Assembly (NCBI GenBank): GCA_032718565.1
Contig: JAVGVS010000108.1
Location: forward strand, 380,501 to 444,500
Direction: 5' to 3'
DNA length: 64,000 nt
DNA from: Distichodus sexfasciatus
Lineage: Eukaryota > Chordata > Actinopteri > Characiformes > Distichodontidae
Positions within the stretch are counted from its first letter, which is position 1, and each line of letters begins with the position of its first letter. Under the pieces are notes generated by a model. It was not told where the DNA came from and did no database searches. It saw only the letters and a list, made by a program, of their open reading frames with translations. Made by a program: the position numbers and the translations under genes. Positions 24,801-39,500 of the stretch are shown here, piece by piece.

Positions 24801-27476
24801 CATCTGCTAAATGCCGTAAATGTAAAATGCACTTGAAGGCATCTGATGAAGTGTCGAGCTTCATAATTAAATTTTCCTATTTTCCTGACATGAAATGTTT
24901 AAAAATGGACACCCAAAATAATGTCATAGTATTTCTCTAGATTTTGTCTTATATCAATTATGCCCTAAATGTAACTGTGCCACACTATATTCACAACCCT
25001 GCTTTTATATAACTTTGTCGTAGTATCTAGAAAGGTGAATGGAGAACAGATTGACATTGTGTGTGTCTGCTGTCTGCACAAGTGTCTGGATTGAGTCTGC
25101 AGTCATAGCTGTTTCCAAAGTTGGTGCAGAATGGATGCTTTAATACACCCTCCTATGATTCAGCTAGGCTTTGTTTAATTGACCTGTGGAGCAAAAGTGT
25201 AAAGATTATGCAACCTGATAGCAAAAATGCTAGCAGTTTTCTTACATATACTTGCTCTTTTGATTGCTTGCGATAAACACAGTCTGATGCTTTTTCGGCC
25301 TGTCATGTTATGTTCCACAAAAGTCCACACCAGTTTTTTAGTTCTCATGTTGATTTCAGTAGCATTTCTTACTTAATTAGATCAGCTTATTTTGTGTCTA
25401 GACATGCTAGGTTTTGATAAGAAAAATAATTCTGAATTCGTTCATATTCTTAATTTCCAATATTTTGTTTAATAAACACTATGCTCTTAAAGTCTGTTCT
25501 TGTGGTTTCCATTATGCGTATTTACAGTTCTGGAGAAGTAAGTGTGTTGTGTATTTGTATGTGTGTGGGTCATGTTGTGTGATATGCAAGATGTTCAGTC
25601 ACATATGGGCCACAGAGGCAGTGGTGATGTGGACTCTAGGTTATCACTGTCATTAACTCCTTTGCTGCGTTATTTGTTTTTGTGAACTCTGACTGAAAGG
25701 TGATGTTTGGTTCTCACTGTACTGTACAGGCTTATGTGGCTGCTGACGGTCAGCAGCAGAATTTCACAAGGTTTAACATCTGATCTACAGCAAACACAGA
25801 CTACAACAGGGATGTCCAAAAGTTTTACTTGATTGTGTTTGATGCTTCCGACTGTCAGTTATGTCTGCAGGGCCTAAGGTTGCCCAGCTGCTACCAACAT
25901 GCCTGTACACTAGCATGTTTATAGCGTCTGAATAATTGAAATGTCCCAGAACCACTCCTGCATTTTGTAGCAATGTTATGGGAAAAACCTCTTCTTCTTT
26001 CTCTCAGTCCTTTCAGTACATGGATGAGGTAATGAGAGTCACTTGTTTGGACGTGGCATGACATTCTAGTGAGACAGCCTCCGCTATACTAAATCCATCT
26101 GCCTCATTCTCTGTCTGTCTCTCTCTCTTTCTCTCAAACTCCGTGATGGATACTTCTCAGAGTTAGAGCCCAGAGCACATCAGTTGCAGCCGCTCCACAG
26201 CCTCAGCACATTCAAATTCCCCTATATGCTTTTAATTACTCTAGCTGCAGATGGACTTTCTGCTGACCACACCCGCCCTCACTGTCTCACATTCTCCTTT
26301 TGCATTTTGGGGTCAGCTCCTCTTGGCAGTCTTTCCAATTTTTTGGTCTCTACATAACTCCTGTGAAAGTTGCTCATAGTGGACCCCTCCCACTGACTCT
26401 GTTCTGCTGTGCTGTCTCTCTGTTTTTGTGGAAAACAGAGACTTGACTGCTGCTTAGGCATAAACAAAAGAGTGGCAGCATGGCGTGGCGTCTGTGATGG
26501 CTTTATGGAGTCAGAGCATAGAGACTTTGCGTCTAATGTACACCAAACTGAGACCAGGCAGCGAAATTATTACATTCTTATTAGATGCTGTTCATGCTTG
26601 ACCTCAGGTGTCTGACATCTCCCTATAGCCCTGTTCTGTTTCTGTTGGGCCCTTCTGTAGCTAACATATCCTTCATAGTCGATTGGCATGAATGATGTGG
26701 ATGTTTGAATAATTAAAATAATTCTGCACTTTTCTTATAACTGTTGGCTATATAAAATGCCAAGAACTCCTAAATTATACAGGCCAGCTGACTTGGTGAG
26801 CTCAGGGCAAACATCTTCATGTTGAGTGTTTGTGTGTTGATGACAGTTGAGTTTTCTGAAGAGGAGTTAACATGAGGTGAAATTCAACTGATCAAATTTG
26901 ATTCTAATGTTCCCGGCGTTCTCCATCTCTCACACACATCACCTAATATGGGTGTAGCACGCTTGTGGGAAATGCAGCCGAGTTATTTAAATATTAATGC
27001 AGTTTAGCCACAGTTAAGTTCCTGTGGGTTTGAAGGTCTTCCATATGGGATTATTGCAGCAGCTGGGTTGAACAAGACGTGATTACGATGGCATATAACT
27101 TAACACATGCATAACAGTGACTGTTTTGGCAATCATTCAATAGTGGTGTTGGATTTTGGTAGCGGGTTATTTCCACGTGTATTTGTTTTCTTCTGTGTAG
27201 AATACAGGTAGCGCCACATTTATCCATGCAAATGATTGTTAGGATTAAAGCCTGTTGCAGAATGTTTAAGTTTTAAATCAGATCATGTTACATTAATTTC
27301 ATTAAAGGCTCTAATGGACTCTATTACTCTTCCACTGCCCGGTGGTTAGTGGAGGTCTCGAGTAATTCCTTAGATTAGCCCAGCCCTTTCTTTAAGCCGC
27401 TGCTCCTCCTCATCTTTGCAGGGCTCCCGTGCCTCACTGGCAGATGTGCCCGCTCTCTCTCTCTCTTGCTCTCTCT

Positions 27477-27512
<36 letters not shown>

Positions 27513-30500
27513 CAAACCCACTTGGAGACTTCTGATGCCTGCACCACCACCACTTTTTTTCCCCACAGAGGGCGTCTCGGTGCAGGACGTCCTGCCCCTG
27601 GGGGCGGAGCGGCAGGTGTGTGGAGGTCAAGGGCACGGGCAGGGAAGGGGAGGGGAAACCTGCTGATCAGCTCATCTTGGTGCTTACTGTAATTCCACCA
27701 AGGCTCAGGGCCTAAATACTGCGTGTTCAGTCTCCAGGCAACATGCCTAAAGGGCCGGACCTCATGGGCAGTGTGAACTTTGTCACTAGTGCCCTCATGT
27801 GTAAACTACCTGTCCCTGCTGTGGAGGAGGGAGGCCATGTTTGAAGAGAAATGAGGGAAGTTCTGTTTTCTTCATGTACATTATATGGTTTTCAAACAGA
27901 CTGATGGGCCACTCCAAAAACGCTGCTTTGTTTAGTGCTTAGGAGACTGTGTTTATTTTTCTGTACAAGGTAGTCTCTTAATCATGTGATTAAGTGTTTA
28001 GGTAATAAATCTATTTATTACAGTAATAAATCTATTTTTTAAATAAATGTTTTCAGCTTAATAAATTGTCTCAGTATTTTGCGCTACACTACATTCATCT
28101 GCTTGGTTTTGTTTGTGTTTCTTTGCCTAAAGTGTATCACACTGGATGAGTTCTGATTAAAATGTTGTGCTCTGTTATGTGGTGACTTCATTAAAACCCA
28201 CTCAGTGGGTGTAAAAGTAATTACGTGTTAGGTTTTTGTTAGGTGAGCATTAAGGCCTTGGTGTTCTGTGTTGCTTGTGACATTTATTTAACTACCTCAA
28301 AAGTAGTTTTTAATTGTACAACATCAGGTTCTTTTCTTTTGTGAAAAAATAATAATAATATCCGGTTTATTTAATTTTCATGTCCTTACTGTTTGTTAAC
28401 AGTGATTAAATGCAGACTTTGTGCTCGGTCCTCTGCAGGTTGAGTCCTTCATTCTAGACCAGGAGGACCTGGATAACCCCGTGCTAAAGACGGCGTCAGA
28501 GCTTCTCCTGTCCAGCACAGCAGACGGTGCAGACCTCAGAACAGTAGATCCAGAGACACAGGCCAGACTGGAGGCCTTATTAGAGGCAGCAGGTATGTTA
28601 CACCGAGAGCTCTCACTCCACCGCCGTTGCTCTCTTCTTTAATAGTGCCAACACTCCACCCAGAGAAGAAAAAGTGGGAATGCACAGATGGCTCTGTGTG
28701 CATGTGTATATATATATATATATGAGTGTGAAACCATCAGGAAATGCAAACAGTCATGGTATTGTTGACCAATTGTGTGTGTGTGTGTGTGTGTCTGTGT
28801 GTGTGATGTAACTGTGTGAGAATCGTCAAGTTTGGGGCCATCAAAGCCTGGTGTGGGACTTTATTTGGGTATGGAGTGTATTGACGCCTTGAGATAGCAG
28901 CATTGGTCTCATGCTGTCACATGCCATTACTCACCTGTTCTGGGTGCTGTTTTTCCTCAGCAAATGCGTCTTATTTAAGTAAAATGACTGTGGGTCAAAC
29001 CGAGTTCAAAATTAAAATACACTTTTATTCCATCTTTCCACGTAGAAAAATCTTTACCCATCGTTTAGTCTTTTGCCCTTAAGAGAGTAACATAAACACG
29101 TTTTCCTGCTTAAAAAGTCTATACTGTTTACAGTGCGTGTACACATGAAGGCTGTTGCTTCCATTTCCTGTGAACTCTTAGGGTGTAGAATTGGACTCAT
29201 TTCTGTTGAGCGTTAAGGAGAGGACATGGAGAGATGCCTATATAATGAGCGTTAGTAGCTTAGTATAGCCTCACAAATCCCTAAAGCCTGTGTTTATTTT
29301 TACATGCTTTGCATCCTGTTGTATTTTTTTTTTTCGTAACCATGTCTGACATGTTAAAAAAACCCTGGTGTGGGCACTTACTACATGCAGCCTCTTGCAA
29401 AAAACAAACAAACAAAAAAAAGAAAGCCCTGGGATTGGAGTCGGGGGTTATACGTATGACACCCCAGCCAGCTGGAACAGAATGTCCTATAGGTCTGTGC
29501 AGAGAGCATGTTGTGATTTATTGGGTGAGGTACAGCACGTTAGGCCGCTTGCTCTGCCCTAGTGAACTGGTACAGACTAGCCTGCCCCTGTGAGCAGATA
29601 GTTAGCTTGCAGGGGAACCATAGGGGAGATTAGCAGCAACAATGGATCTCCATACAGCAGCACCAGCTCCCATCATGACTCAGCAGTGGCCTTTAGTAAA
29701 TTTGCTCAGAGTGTGTGTGTTGTGTGTGTGTGTGTGTGTGCACACATGGTCCGCTCAGTCTGCGTCCCTATCTGAGTCTGTGTAGAATATGTGCACGTGT
29801 GTCTCTCTTTATATGGTTTTGTTAAATTTGCCGTTGTCCAGCTGTGAATGTTGTTTTTGTGTCCTGTTTTCTCTGTGTGGCCATTTATTGCTTCATTGGT
29901 AGATGTTTCATTGTCTGAAGTTGGGGTTAATAAGATGCTTTCCCTTTTGCAAAGGTCACATAAGGCATAGTTTTATTCCACATCCCTTAATATGATTTTG
30001 TGTTGACTGTTAGACATCCTTGCTGTGATTCACAGTTCCAGTTGTTTGTATTTTTTAGGTTTAAGTGTAACAGAGATTTACTGGCTTGTGTCTGTGTATG
30101 AAGGCATTGAGAATGGCTAAAATACTTTGAATTAAAAAGTGTATCTTCCCACTTGTGTTTCTTAAAATGTGCCGAGGTCTGTAGTTGTGACGCAGAAGTC
30201 CAGACTTTAGTTTTGCTAACACTTGTCAGTTAAATTTCAATGAGATGTTAAAGATATGAAACTGGAACTGTGACACATTACACGGCTTTGATGCTCTTGC
30301 TGACTCTGCGCCTGCAGTTCTGTCACTTCTCCATTTCAGAACTTCAGGTCGTCACACTTCTGCTCTGTATTCCTGCTCACAAAATCAGTTATAGGACAGT
30401 GATGAATGGCAGTGTTTTGTATTAAGCTGCTTTAACAGCGTGGTATATCCTAAAAGTAGGGATGCACCGATCGATCGGCCAGCGATCGGTGATCGGCCGA

Positions 30501-33500
30501 TCACTCACACGTATTGCCGATTTCAAACCGGCACAGCCATGCGTGCATTTTAGGCAGCGTTCACATGTACGCTCAACGGAGGCGTTTCTCATTCACTTTG
30601 AATGGGGTGACATCGTGCAATGACGAAATGAATTTTGTGTGCGTGAGTATGGCGTCATATCAATGCCAAAACTAGAGCGTGCAAAATGGCTTGCCGCAAA
30701 AAAATTCGCGGGTGTAAATTTCAAAGTCGCGCGCGCAAATGTGAAACTCGAGAGCACAAAATTAAGAATTGAGTGCATGGTTGTGATAATATTGCGCCAA
30801 ACTGTATTTTTCCTCTCGCGAATGTCTTTTTTCCTCTTGATGTGTTAAATGTCCTCGCGCGCGAAGCAGATAACCGACGAGCGACTTTTTTGCTGGAGTG
30901 AGATTTCTGCGCGCGCGGTTTGAAAGGGGGCGGGTTTTGGCAGTTTGGGGGCGGGGTTTTGGCAGCTTCTGCCTGCGAATCCCATTGGCCGATGGCTCCT
31001 GGTCTTGTGATTGACTGCACACTACAGACAGTTTTTACAGAAAAACCAAAGATGACGTAGAAAGAGGAACGGCGACGGGTAGATTAAACACAAGTTATAG
31101 TTTATCAACCTTATAATTATAATTTAATAGTTAGGTCTTACACGTTTAATAAGCACGCAATCAATGGCTCCCCTTGCCCACTTGTCTGTCCCCAGTTCAA
31201 CATAAACACAGATGCACAAGTCAATCACAAGATGATCACTAGATGATCAGCCGTTTTCCATAGTTGAGGAAACAGGCTTCAGAAATCTGATAAATCACCT
31301 CTGCCCAAAATACACAATGCCAAGTAGGCGTTACTTTTCGGACGTCGAGTTACCGGAGTTGTTACATTTTACATTTTACGAGTTACATTTTGTTTATTTG
31401 AATTTGTAAAGAAAATTTGTTATAAAAATAAAGCATTATATTAAAGAAAATTAGATCTTTGTTTGTATTTGCTGTTGAGCTGCCACTGTTATATGTCACT
31501 ATTGTAAAAGTAACTAGTAAACAAGGAAAGTAACTACCGCGTTACATTAAAAAAGTTGAAACCCATTTTTTTGTGTCGATGTCGTCGACTACTCACAGCA
31601 GCTCTAATTTTCTGTTATCTGGGAAAAAAATCGGTATCGGAAAAATCAGTATCGGCCAAGAAAATTGCGATCGGTGCATCCCTGCCTAAAAGGCAGAAAA
31701 CATGTAAAATGGTGTTCATTTAGATTTTCTCCTTCAAGTGCAGTCATCTATAACCACTATTTACAGGACTAGAAAGATAACAGATATGCCTTTGTGAGCA
31801 ATTTTACCAGTAATTTTAATTTAATATGATTATTAAATGAGGGAGTTGGGGAAAGTCTTTGTGCAACACTTTGTGCGGCATGGTTTGACCACAACTAACC
31901 ACGGTTTGTCTTTGTGTGTGTCTCTGTGTGTGTGTATGTGTGTTTGATTTGGGCCTGCACTAACTGCGGATGCCTTTGGAATTGGATGCTGTGTGTTGCT
32001 GGTGTGTGTCTGTACGCCGCAGGCATTGGTAAACTCTCCACTGCCGATGGCAAAGCATTTGCAGATCCCGAGGTGCTCCGACGCCTGACATCGTCAGTGA
32101 GCTGCGCGCTGGACGAAGCCGCTGCTGCCCTTACCCGTATGAGGGCAGAAAACACGCTCAACGCCAGCCAGGCAGACAAGTAGGCATCTTCTCTTTTATC
32201 CACACGTGACCATGCACAACACTTCAACTCCCTCTTTTTCCGTACAGAAGTTCTACGTACTGTATTTAATTAAGTTATGAAGCTCAGCTTTACCAGTGCG
32301 CTTATTAGTCCTGCATATAGCGTGTAATAATCTGCAGCAGCTTGTCTGAGTTACACAGGGTCCTGTCAGTGTAGCTAGCTTAGCTTCGCCTGCACAGTCG
32401 CAGTAATTGTAGCAGTCTGGTTATTTTTAGCCGTAGCCTGGCTGAGGCCTGCTCCGACGGAGACGTGAACGCAGTGAGGAAGCTGCTGGACGAGGGCCGC
32501 AGTGTCAACGAACACACAGAGGAGGGGGAGAGCCTGCTGTGTTTGGCCTGCTCCGCTGGATACTATGAGCTTGCACAGGTAGAGCACACACACTAGTCTT
32601 TTATGCTGCTGCTAGAGCCTTTTCTACACTCAAGCAAACTTTGGGTCATTAAATCTGGAAAACTTTGGGAAGACTTCTTGATAGCTGCTTCAAAATTACA
32701 AAGCCATCTGCTTTGTCTCATTTGAGGAATGCTTGTTTGCTATAGGAGTTTTTTTGTACGTTATGAACATTTGATGTGTTCTGTGAAGGTCTTGCTGGCC
32801 ATGCATGCAAACGTAGAGGACAGAGGCATCAAAGGAGACATCACGCCTCTCATGGCCGCCGCCAGTGGAGGTTATGTAGACATCGTCAAATTACTCCTGG
32901 TCCATGGAGCTGATGTAAACGCACAGTCCTCTACAGGTACAGTAATTCCTAATGGTGGAAACCACCATGCTGGGCCAATGTTCTTCCACAAAATTGCCTA
33001 TTTTACATCCATTTACATGACAAATGAAATCTGTGCTGATGAAATAAATGCTGAAATTCACCAGTTATGAATATAATCACTCTGAGTCTAGGTTTGACCA
33101 TTGCTGCTTTTTCTTGTGTATTATACTGCACACAACTGTCACAATGTCACCTTTTTGAAGAGAAATGGTTCAATTACAGTCCTTGTGTTGTTGAAACCCT
33201 AGCCTTAAAGTCAGTTTTGTTTGGGCGCTAGCCTACACTGACCATCAGTTTGTCAATTTTCTTTTACCTGTCATTGGTCATGGTCTACCACAATATTGCA
33301 AACATTACTGAATAGTGATCATAAGTGCGTCTGCAAGAAATGTAAACTTGTGAATGAACATCTTTCTCAAGTGTTCTTCTCAAACCATATCCTTAATGCT
33401 TGGCAGGTAACACAGCGCTGACGTACGCGTGTGCCGGTGGCTTCCTGGACGTGGTGAAGGTTCTGCTGAAGGAAGGCGCCAACATTGAGGATCACAATGA

Positions 33501-36500
33501 GAACGGCCACACGCCCCTGATGGAGGCGGCCAGTGCGGGCCACGTGGAGGTGGCACGGGTGCTTCTGGAGTATGGTGCAGGGATCAACACACACTCCAAT
33601 GAGTTTAAGGAAAGTGCGCTCACGCTGGCCTGCTACAAAGGTGCGTTCTGAGATTCTCTCGCTCTGCAGATTAATTCGCTGAAGGAATTTGTATCTGCTG
33701 AAAAATTACATGGGAAGGCACAGTGTTTGAGCCTTCTGGCTTTTACGCAGGCCACTTGGACATGGTGCGGTTTCTCTTGGAGGCAGGGGCTGACCAGGAA
33801 CACAAGACAGATGAGATGCACACAGCCCTGATGGAGGCCTGCATGGTGAGAGTTTTCTCTCATTTCACTCCCATTTTAATGTGGAAACGGTTTGTTCCTT
33901 CCACTGTGAATTTCTTACCCTTTTCATGGTAGGGTCACAGTGAGCCTGCTGAGTTTGTTGTAATTTCAGACATAAGGTATGAGTCATAAAATGAGTAGTG
34001 AATTGAGTCTAAAAATACAAATGTTTGTGGAGATTTCCTCATCACTTGACATGTTTGATGACCAAATGTTTTGTTAGAGAATCTAGTTAAAAATCCATTG
34101 AAGCTTACAGTCAGAGGAAACATATAGCATGCAACCAAATGCACAAACATTCAAATCTTGCCTTTAAAATACACATTCCGAACTTTCTTTTGTATTTTTA
34201 TGATGGTCACTTCGTTTAAACAAAAAATAGAGCACAGTACGATTGCAACATGCGCTAATTTTCTGATCCCAGGGTCTTCACTAAGAATTGCGTTTGTACC
34301 AACCTCACCTGGCTTCCTCTATCTTCAGTGACTCATTCGGTTGTTGGTTTCTGCTGTGTGTAGGATGGTCATGTGGAGGTGGCACGGTTGCTGTTGGACA
34401 GCGGTGCGCAGGTGAACATGCCGGCAGATTCGTTCGAGTCTCCGTTGACGCTGGCGGCTTGCGGTGGGCATGTGGAGCTTGCGGCTCTGCTGATTGAGAG
34501 AGGGGCCAACTTGGAGGAGGTCAACGATGAGGGCTACACTCCTCTCATGGAGGCTGCACGCGAAGGCCACGAGGAAATGGTGGCTCTACTGCTTGCACAA
34601 GGTCTGGTGGATTGACCATGATGCTTATCACGTAACCCAAACATGATTAGAACCAGTATTCTTTTCAGTACCCTTATTCTCTTAAATCATTTTTACTAAT
34701 TGTTTATTTTTGTTACCTGGAATTTTCATCATTGGAACAGCCTGTACGAGTCATGTATTTTAGTGTGGGTATGTAGATACATATATAGGATAGCTAAGTT
34801 TTCAATATTTACTTGTCTCTGGTGAGATTTTTAATTAGGAAGGATTTTGGGTGCAAGAGCATGAAAAAGTTCTTAAACACATTTTAAACAGTGTTAATTA
34901 AACTCTAGGGTAATGATAGAATCTGTGAGTCTGACCCCTTTATCTTATTCTCATCCTTCAAATAATTTTCTTGGTGTGCAAGAAATGTCTGAACTTTTAT
35001 ATTTTTGATTTAGTAGAGAAATTTTGTGAGCATCCAAAAGTCATGTTTTTTTAATAGCTATATCTATACGCACATTAAAGGCATGAGTTAACACTTGTGT
35101 ACTGTGCGTAGGTGCTAACATCAATGCTCAGACAGAGGAGACGCAGGAGACAGCGCTGACTCTGGCCTGCTGTGGAGGCTTCCTGGAGGTGGCTGACTTC
35201 CTCATCAAAGCCGGAGCAGACATCGAGCTTGGATGCTCCACTCCTCTCATGGAGGCTGCACAGGAGGGACACTTAGAGCTGGTCAAGTACCTCTTGGCTG
35301 CAGGTGAGACTTTTGTCTCAAATATGTCTACACATACATTGTTGTTTCTTAATGCGATTTGTAGTTCACAACTGTCATTGACCTTTTTCTCAGGAGCTAA
35401 TGTTCACGCCACCACAGCCACGGGGGATACTGCCCTGACATACGCCTGTGAAAACGGACACACAGATGTGGCTGATGTGCTGCTTCAGACTGGGGCTGAC
35501 CTGGTGTGTGTTTTTCAGATTTGAGGGCATTTTTTCCACTTTGTTCCTTGTCTGTAGTTTTTGATACATATAGCCATTTTCATCTTTATAGGAACACGAG
35601 TCTGAAGGTGGAAGGACTCCACTAATGAAAGCAGCCAGAGCAGGACACCTCTGCACTGTCCAGTTCCTGATCAGTAAAGGTTAGTGCCTGCTCCAAACAA
35701 GCTGGGGCATATGCAGATAGGTCAATAGAATCATGTGGTGCCTCATGTACTGTATGTATTTTAACTTGAAATGATTAAAATGTGTTTGTAATATTAATTA
35801 TAATTGATAAAATGCTTTTTATGCTGATATAAATTTTATGTATGAAAGAGGCTGGCTAAATAAATAATAGTTTTTATTATTTAATAAACTTAGTGGTGTT
35901 TCAAATATTGTTTCCTCAAAAAGCTACTAGTATTCTCATTTTACCTTTAAAGTTTTCTTAATGCCAGTTAGTCTTGGCATGGAGAAAATAAACGCTCAAA
36001 ATGTTGCCACACCAGGATGTGTGTACTATTGTATATTATATTATGCTTTCCTCTATTCATTTTCCATTGTGTCTGCAGGTGCTAATGTGAACAGAGCCAC
36101 GGCAAATAATGATCACACAGTGGTGTCTCTGGCTTGTGCTGGAGGTCACTTGGCTGTAGTGGAGCTGCTGTTGGCTCATGGTGCAGACCCCACTCACAGA
36201 CTGAAGGTGGGCCAAGCTCAGTTTTTACATTTTACATGGACGCATTTAGGACTGTAACTAATGCTGCATTCAGAACATGTTCATTGTTAATTTTTGGTTG
36301 CGGGTTTTAGTCAAGTAAAGCATGTAGGGTTTTTTGCTTCTAGAATGTTAAACATTTCCCTCTCCACAGGATGGCTCCACAATGCTAATTGAAGCTGCTA
36401 AGGGTGGTCACACTAATGTGGTGTCCTACCTGCTAGACTACCCAAACAACATTTTGTCAGTTCCTGCACCAGACCTGTCCCAGCTCACTCCCCCCTCCCA

Positions 36501-39500
36501 CGACACGTCTCAGGTGAGGTGTTGCCCTCGGCATGTTAAGCATAACCCTACCATCTCGTAGAGGCTGTCACTTGCAAATATATATTATGAATGAGTTGTA
36601 TGAAAACATTAGGGGTCTTCTCTCAGTCTTAAACATTATTTTTTGCCTCCCATTCATAGGCTCCTCGAGTCCCATTCCAAGCCCTGGCCATGGTGGTTCC
36701 CCCTCAGGAGCCAGACAGAGTACCCTCCACAATTGCCACTTCTCCACCTGTCACAAACAAAGGTTTGTACTCTCCCTTTAATGGCTGAACGTAGGACTGG
36801 GTGTTTAATTGAAAATGATCCAAACATGACATTCAGAACCTCTGACATGATCTTGTCCAGCTGATCAGTTGTTCTGCTTATGCGTTATGCCTCACAATCC
36901 ATTCCCTCCGCAGGCATGTCCAAGCAGAGGCTCAGTTCTCTGCAGGGCAACGCGGTCGTCGCAGGCGGTCTCGACGCGGACCTCCTGCCGCCCTTCCACC
37001 CATACCAGCCACTGGAGTGCATCGTGGAGGAGACGGAGGGCAAGCTGAACGAGCTGGGCCAGCGCATCAGTGCCATCGAGAAGGCCCAGCTACAGTCGCT
37101 GGAGTTGATTCAGGGCGAGCCGCTCACCAAAGACAAGATCGAGGAGCTGAAAAAGAGTCGCGAGGAGCAGGTGCAGAAGAAGAAGAAGATCTTGAAGGAG
37201 CTGCAGAAGGTGGAGCGGCAGCTGCAGCTCAAGACGCAGCAGCAGTTCACCAAAGAGTACATGGAGGCCAAGGGCATGAAGGAGGAGCCGGGTCAGGCGG
37301 CAGGGGCGGAGGCGCCCGGCACCCCCCTGCCACTGCAGGCCACGCAGCTGGGCCCCGCTGACGACAAGGAGGACCACCGGTCCACCCCCGTGGACGAAGA
37401 CGAAGAGGACGACGACGAGGACGCCGATGAGGAGGACGAGGAGGAACGAGACTACGCCGAGCTGCCGCAGGTGGACACCATCCTGTACCATCCTGTGCCG
37501 CCACCTCCTCCGCAGTCCCTTGCCCTGCAGGGCCCCCCGCCTCCCCCGCTGCAGACCAGCTTCGTCCCCATTCAGCCCCTGACCGCACAGCAGTCCACCG
37601 ACTTCAGCAGCGCCGAGTACCCAGGCAGCAGCTCCCCGGACCTGCAGAGGGTGGTGATGGGGCAGCAGCTGTCGAGCCTGGGGCCTGGTCTCCTTGCACA
37701 GGCGCCCGACGGCCTCATGGTGGCCACGCCCGCACAGACGCTCACCGACACGCTGGACGATATCATGGCAGGTGAGATGACCAAGTGAATTTCTTCGAAC
37801 TTCGGACATCAGCTTCCAGTATGTTACCATTTGTTTGAACACTATTTTGCAAATAACTTAAATTTCTTCCTTACATGTGCAGCAGTGAGCAGCAGAGTGC
37901 CTATGTTAAACACTACGACCTCACCCATACCTCAGCCCACAGCGCAGACGCCCATCAACACTGTCTCCCCACCCTCCATGCTCCCTCTCTACCCATCCGT
38001 AGACATCGATGCACACGTAAGCCCCAAACTCACCTTTCAGAATCTTTCAAAAGCCAATTAGTGTTATTGTGGTTATTAGAGGCAAGTGTAAGACTCGGGT
38101 GAAAATGAATCAAAGAAGAATTGGGAGTTGTAGTCCATCTGTTGTTTGTTCATTCATTTTTCATGTAATATCAAAACATGCTTTTTTTCAAGGCCGAAAT
38201 GATGATTTTTTTTTTTTTTTTTTAATTTCTCATGTTGCTGTCAAATAAAAAATGCAAACCATGCACTTATTCCATTTTGGTGAATGTGTGAAAATCATAG
38301 ATAAAGAAGCTTCGACACTATGTCTGAGTTTGAGGGTTGCGAGAATGCTGTTTGAGGCTGGGGAAACCCATGCTGAGATTCAGTTGTCACGGCATGCTCA
38401 GAAATGTCAGAAAAACTTGAATTTAAAATGTTTTTTCTATTATTTTCGAGTTTAAAAATGGGAAATTAGAATTACTTAAAAATAAAAATCAGGTTTCAGA
38501 AGTGAATATTGAAAAAATGTTTTGGGGATTTTAAACATCAGATCACACTCGGATCACTTTGCATAAAGACCTGAACTATAATCTCACAGCTTAATTAGTT
38601 TGTTGACTTTGAAATGCAACATGTTTACAACACATATTTGACTGCTTCTTTTGTCCACTTTAGACGGAGAGCAATCACGACACAGCTCTGACCCTGGCCT
38701 GCGCAGGAGGTCATGAGGAGCTGGTGTCTGTGCTCATTGCGCGCGGGGCCAACATTGAGCACCGGGACAAGAAAGGTAAGACTCTATGCAGACTGTAACT
38801 GAATCTTACTGTATAGGAAAAGCTAAATATGACCAGTTCTTCCTTTCACCATGTGCAGGGTTCACTCCTCTGATCCTGGCTGCCACTGCGGGCCACGTTG
38901 GCGTTGTGGAGATCCTCCTGGACAAGGGAGGAGACATTGAGGCCCAGTCTGAGAGGACCAAAGACACCCCTCTCTCCTTGGCTTGCTCGGGTGGCAGACA
39001 GGAGGTCTGTTAATATATCCATCATGAGTATTTACAACACAGAAAATAGTTTTATGACTGTCGGCACTTCTTTGAGATTTAGCACCACTTGGTTTATCGG
39101 TCTCTTGAGGAACTAACTACTTGTTCTTGTATAGGTGGTGGAACTGTTGCTTCTCCGTGGTGCTAACAAGGAGCACCGCAATGTGTCTGACTACACCCCG
39201 CTTAGCCTAGCTGCTTCAGGTGGCTACGTTAATATCATCAAAATCCTCCTCAACGCTGGAGCTGAGATAAACTCCAGGTCGGGATTCCCACCCAGTTACA
39301 CTTGCATGTTGTCCTGATTCTCTTTTCAAACTAAATGCCTGCATATCGGTCATAAGACCAGATATCATTATGTTGAACATTCTAATACAAAGTACAAAAC
39401 TTGGAGGTTTGCACCCCTTTTCCCCCCTCAGTTTTGAGTGCCTGAATGGAAGGCAACTTTAATTGACTTGTTTTTTCTCACAAGGCATTATGGATTCACT

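Larger units (their letters stand above)
21816..28438 (+). other. ankhd1: ankhd1 intron 1 (6.6 kb)
   Basis: The first 700 bases are a CpG-rich continuation of the promoter with many TAGC/GCTAGC palindromes. The rest is AT-rich, with a SINE tail near 24.7 kb and a CA microsatellite at 27.48 kb. No independent gene was recognised. Confidence 0.6.

Noticed and set aside
30639..31022. Open frames inside the hAT element as a transposase
   Set aside because: The frames are under 100 codons, occur on both strands and show no hAT or BED-finger motifs. The element is non-autonomous.
37090..37842. 250-codon minus-strand frame opposite ankhd1 exon 15
   Set aside because: Antisense shadow of a Lys/Glu/Gln-rich coiled coil; leucine-rich only because CTG/CTC is the complement of CAG/GAG.
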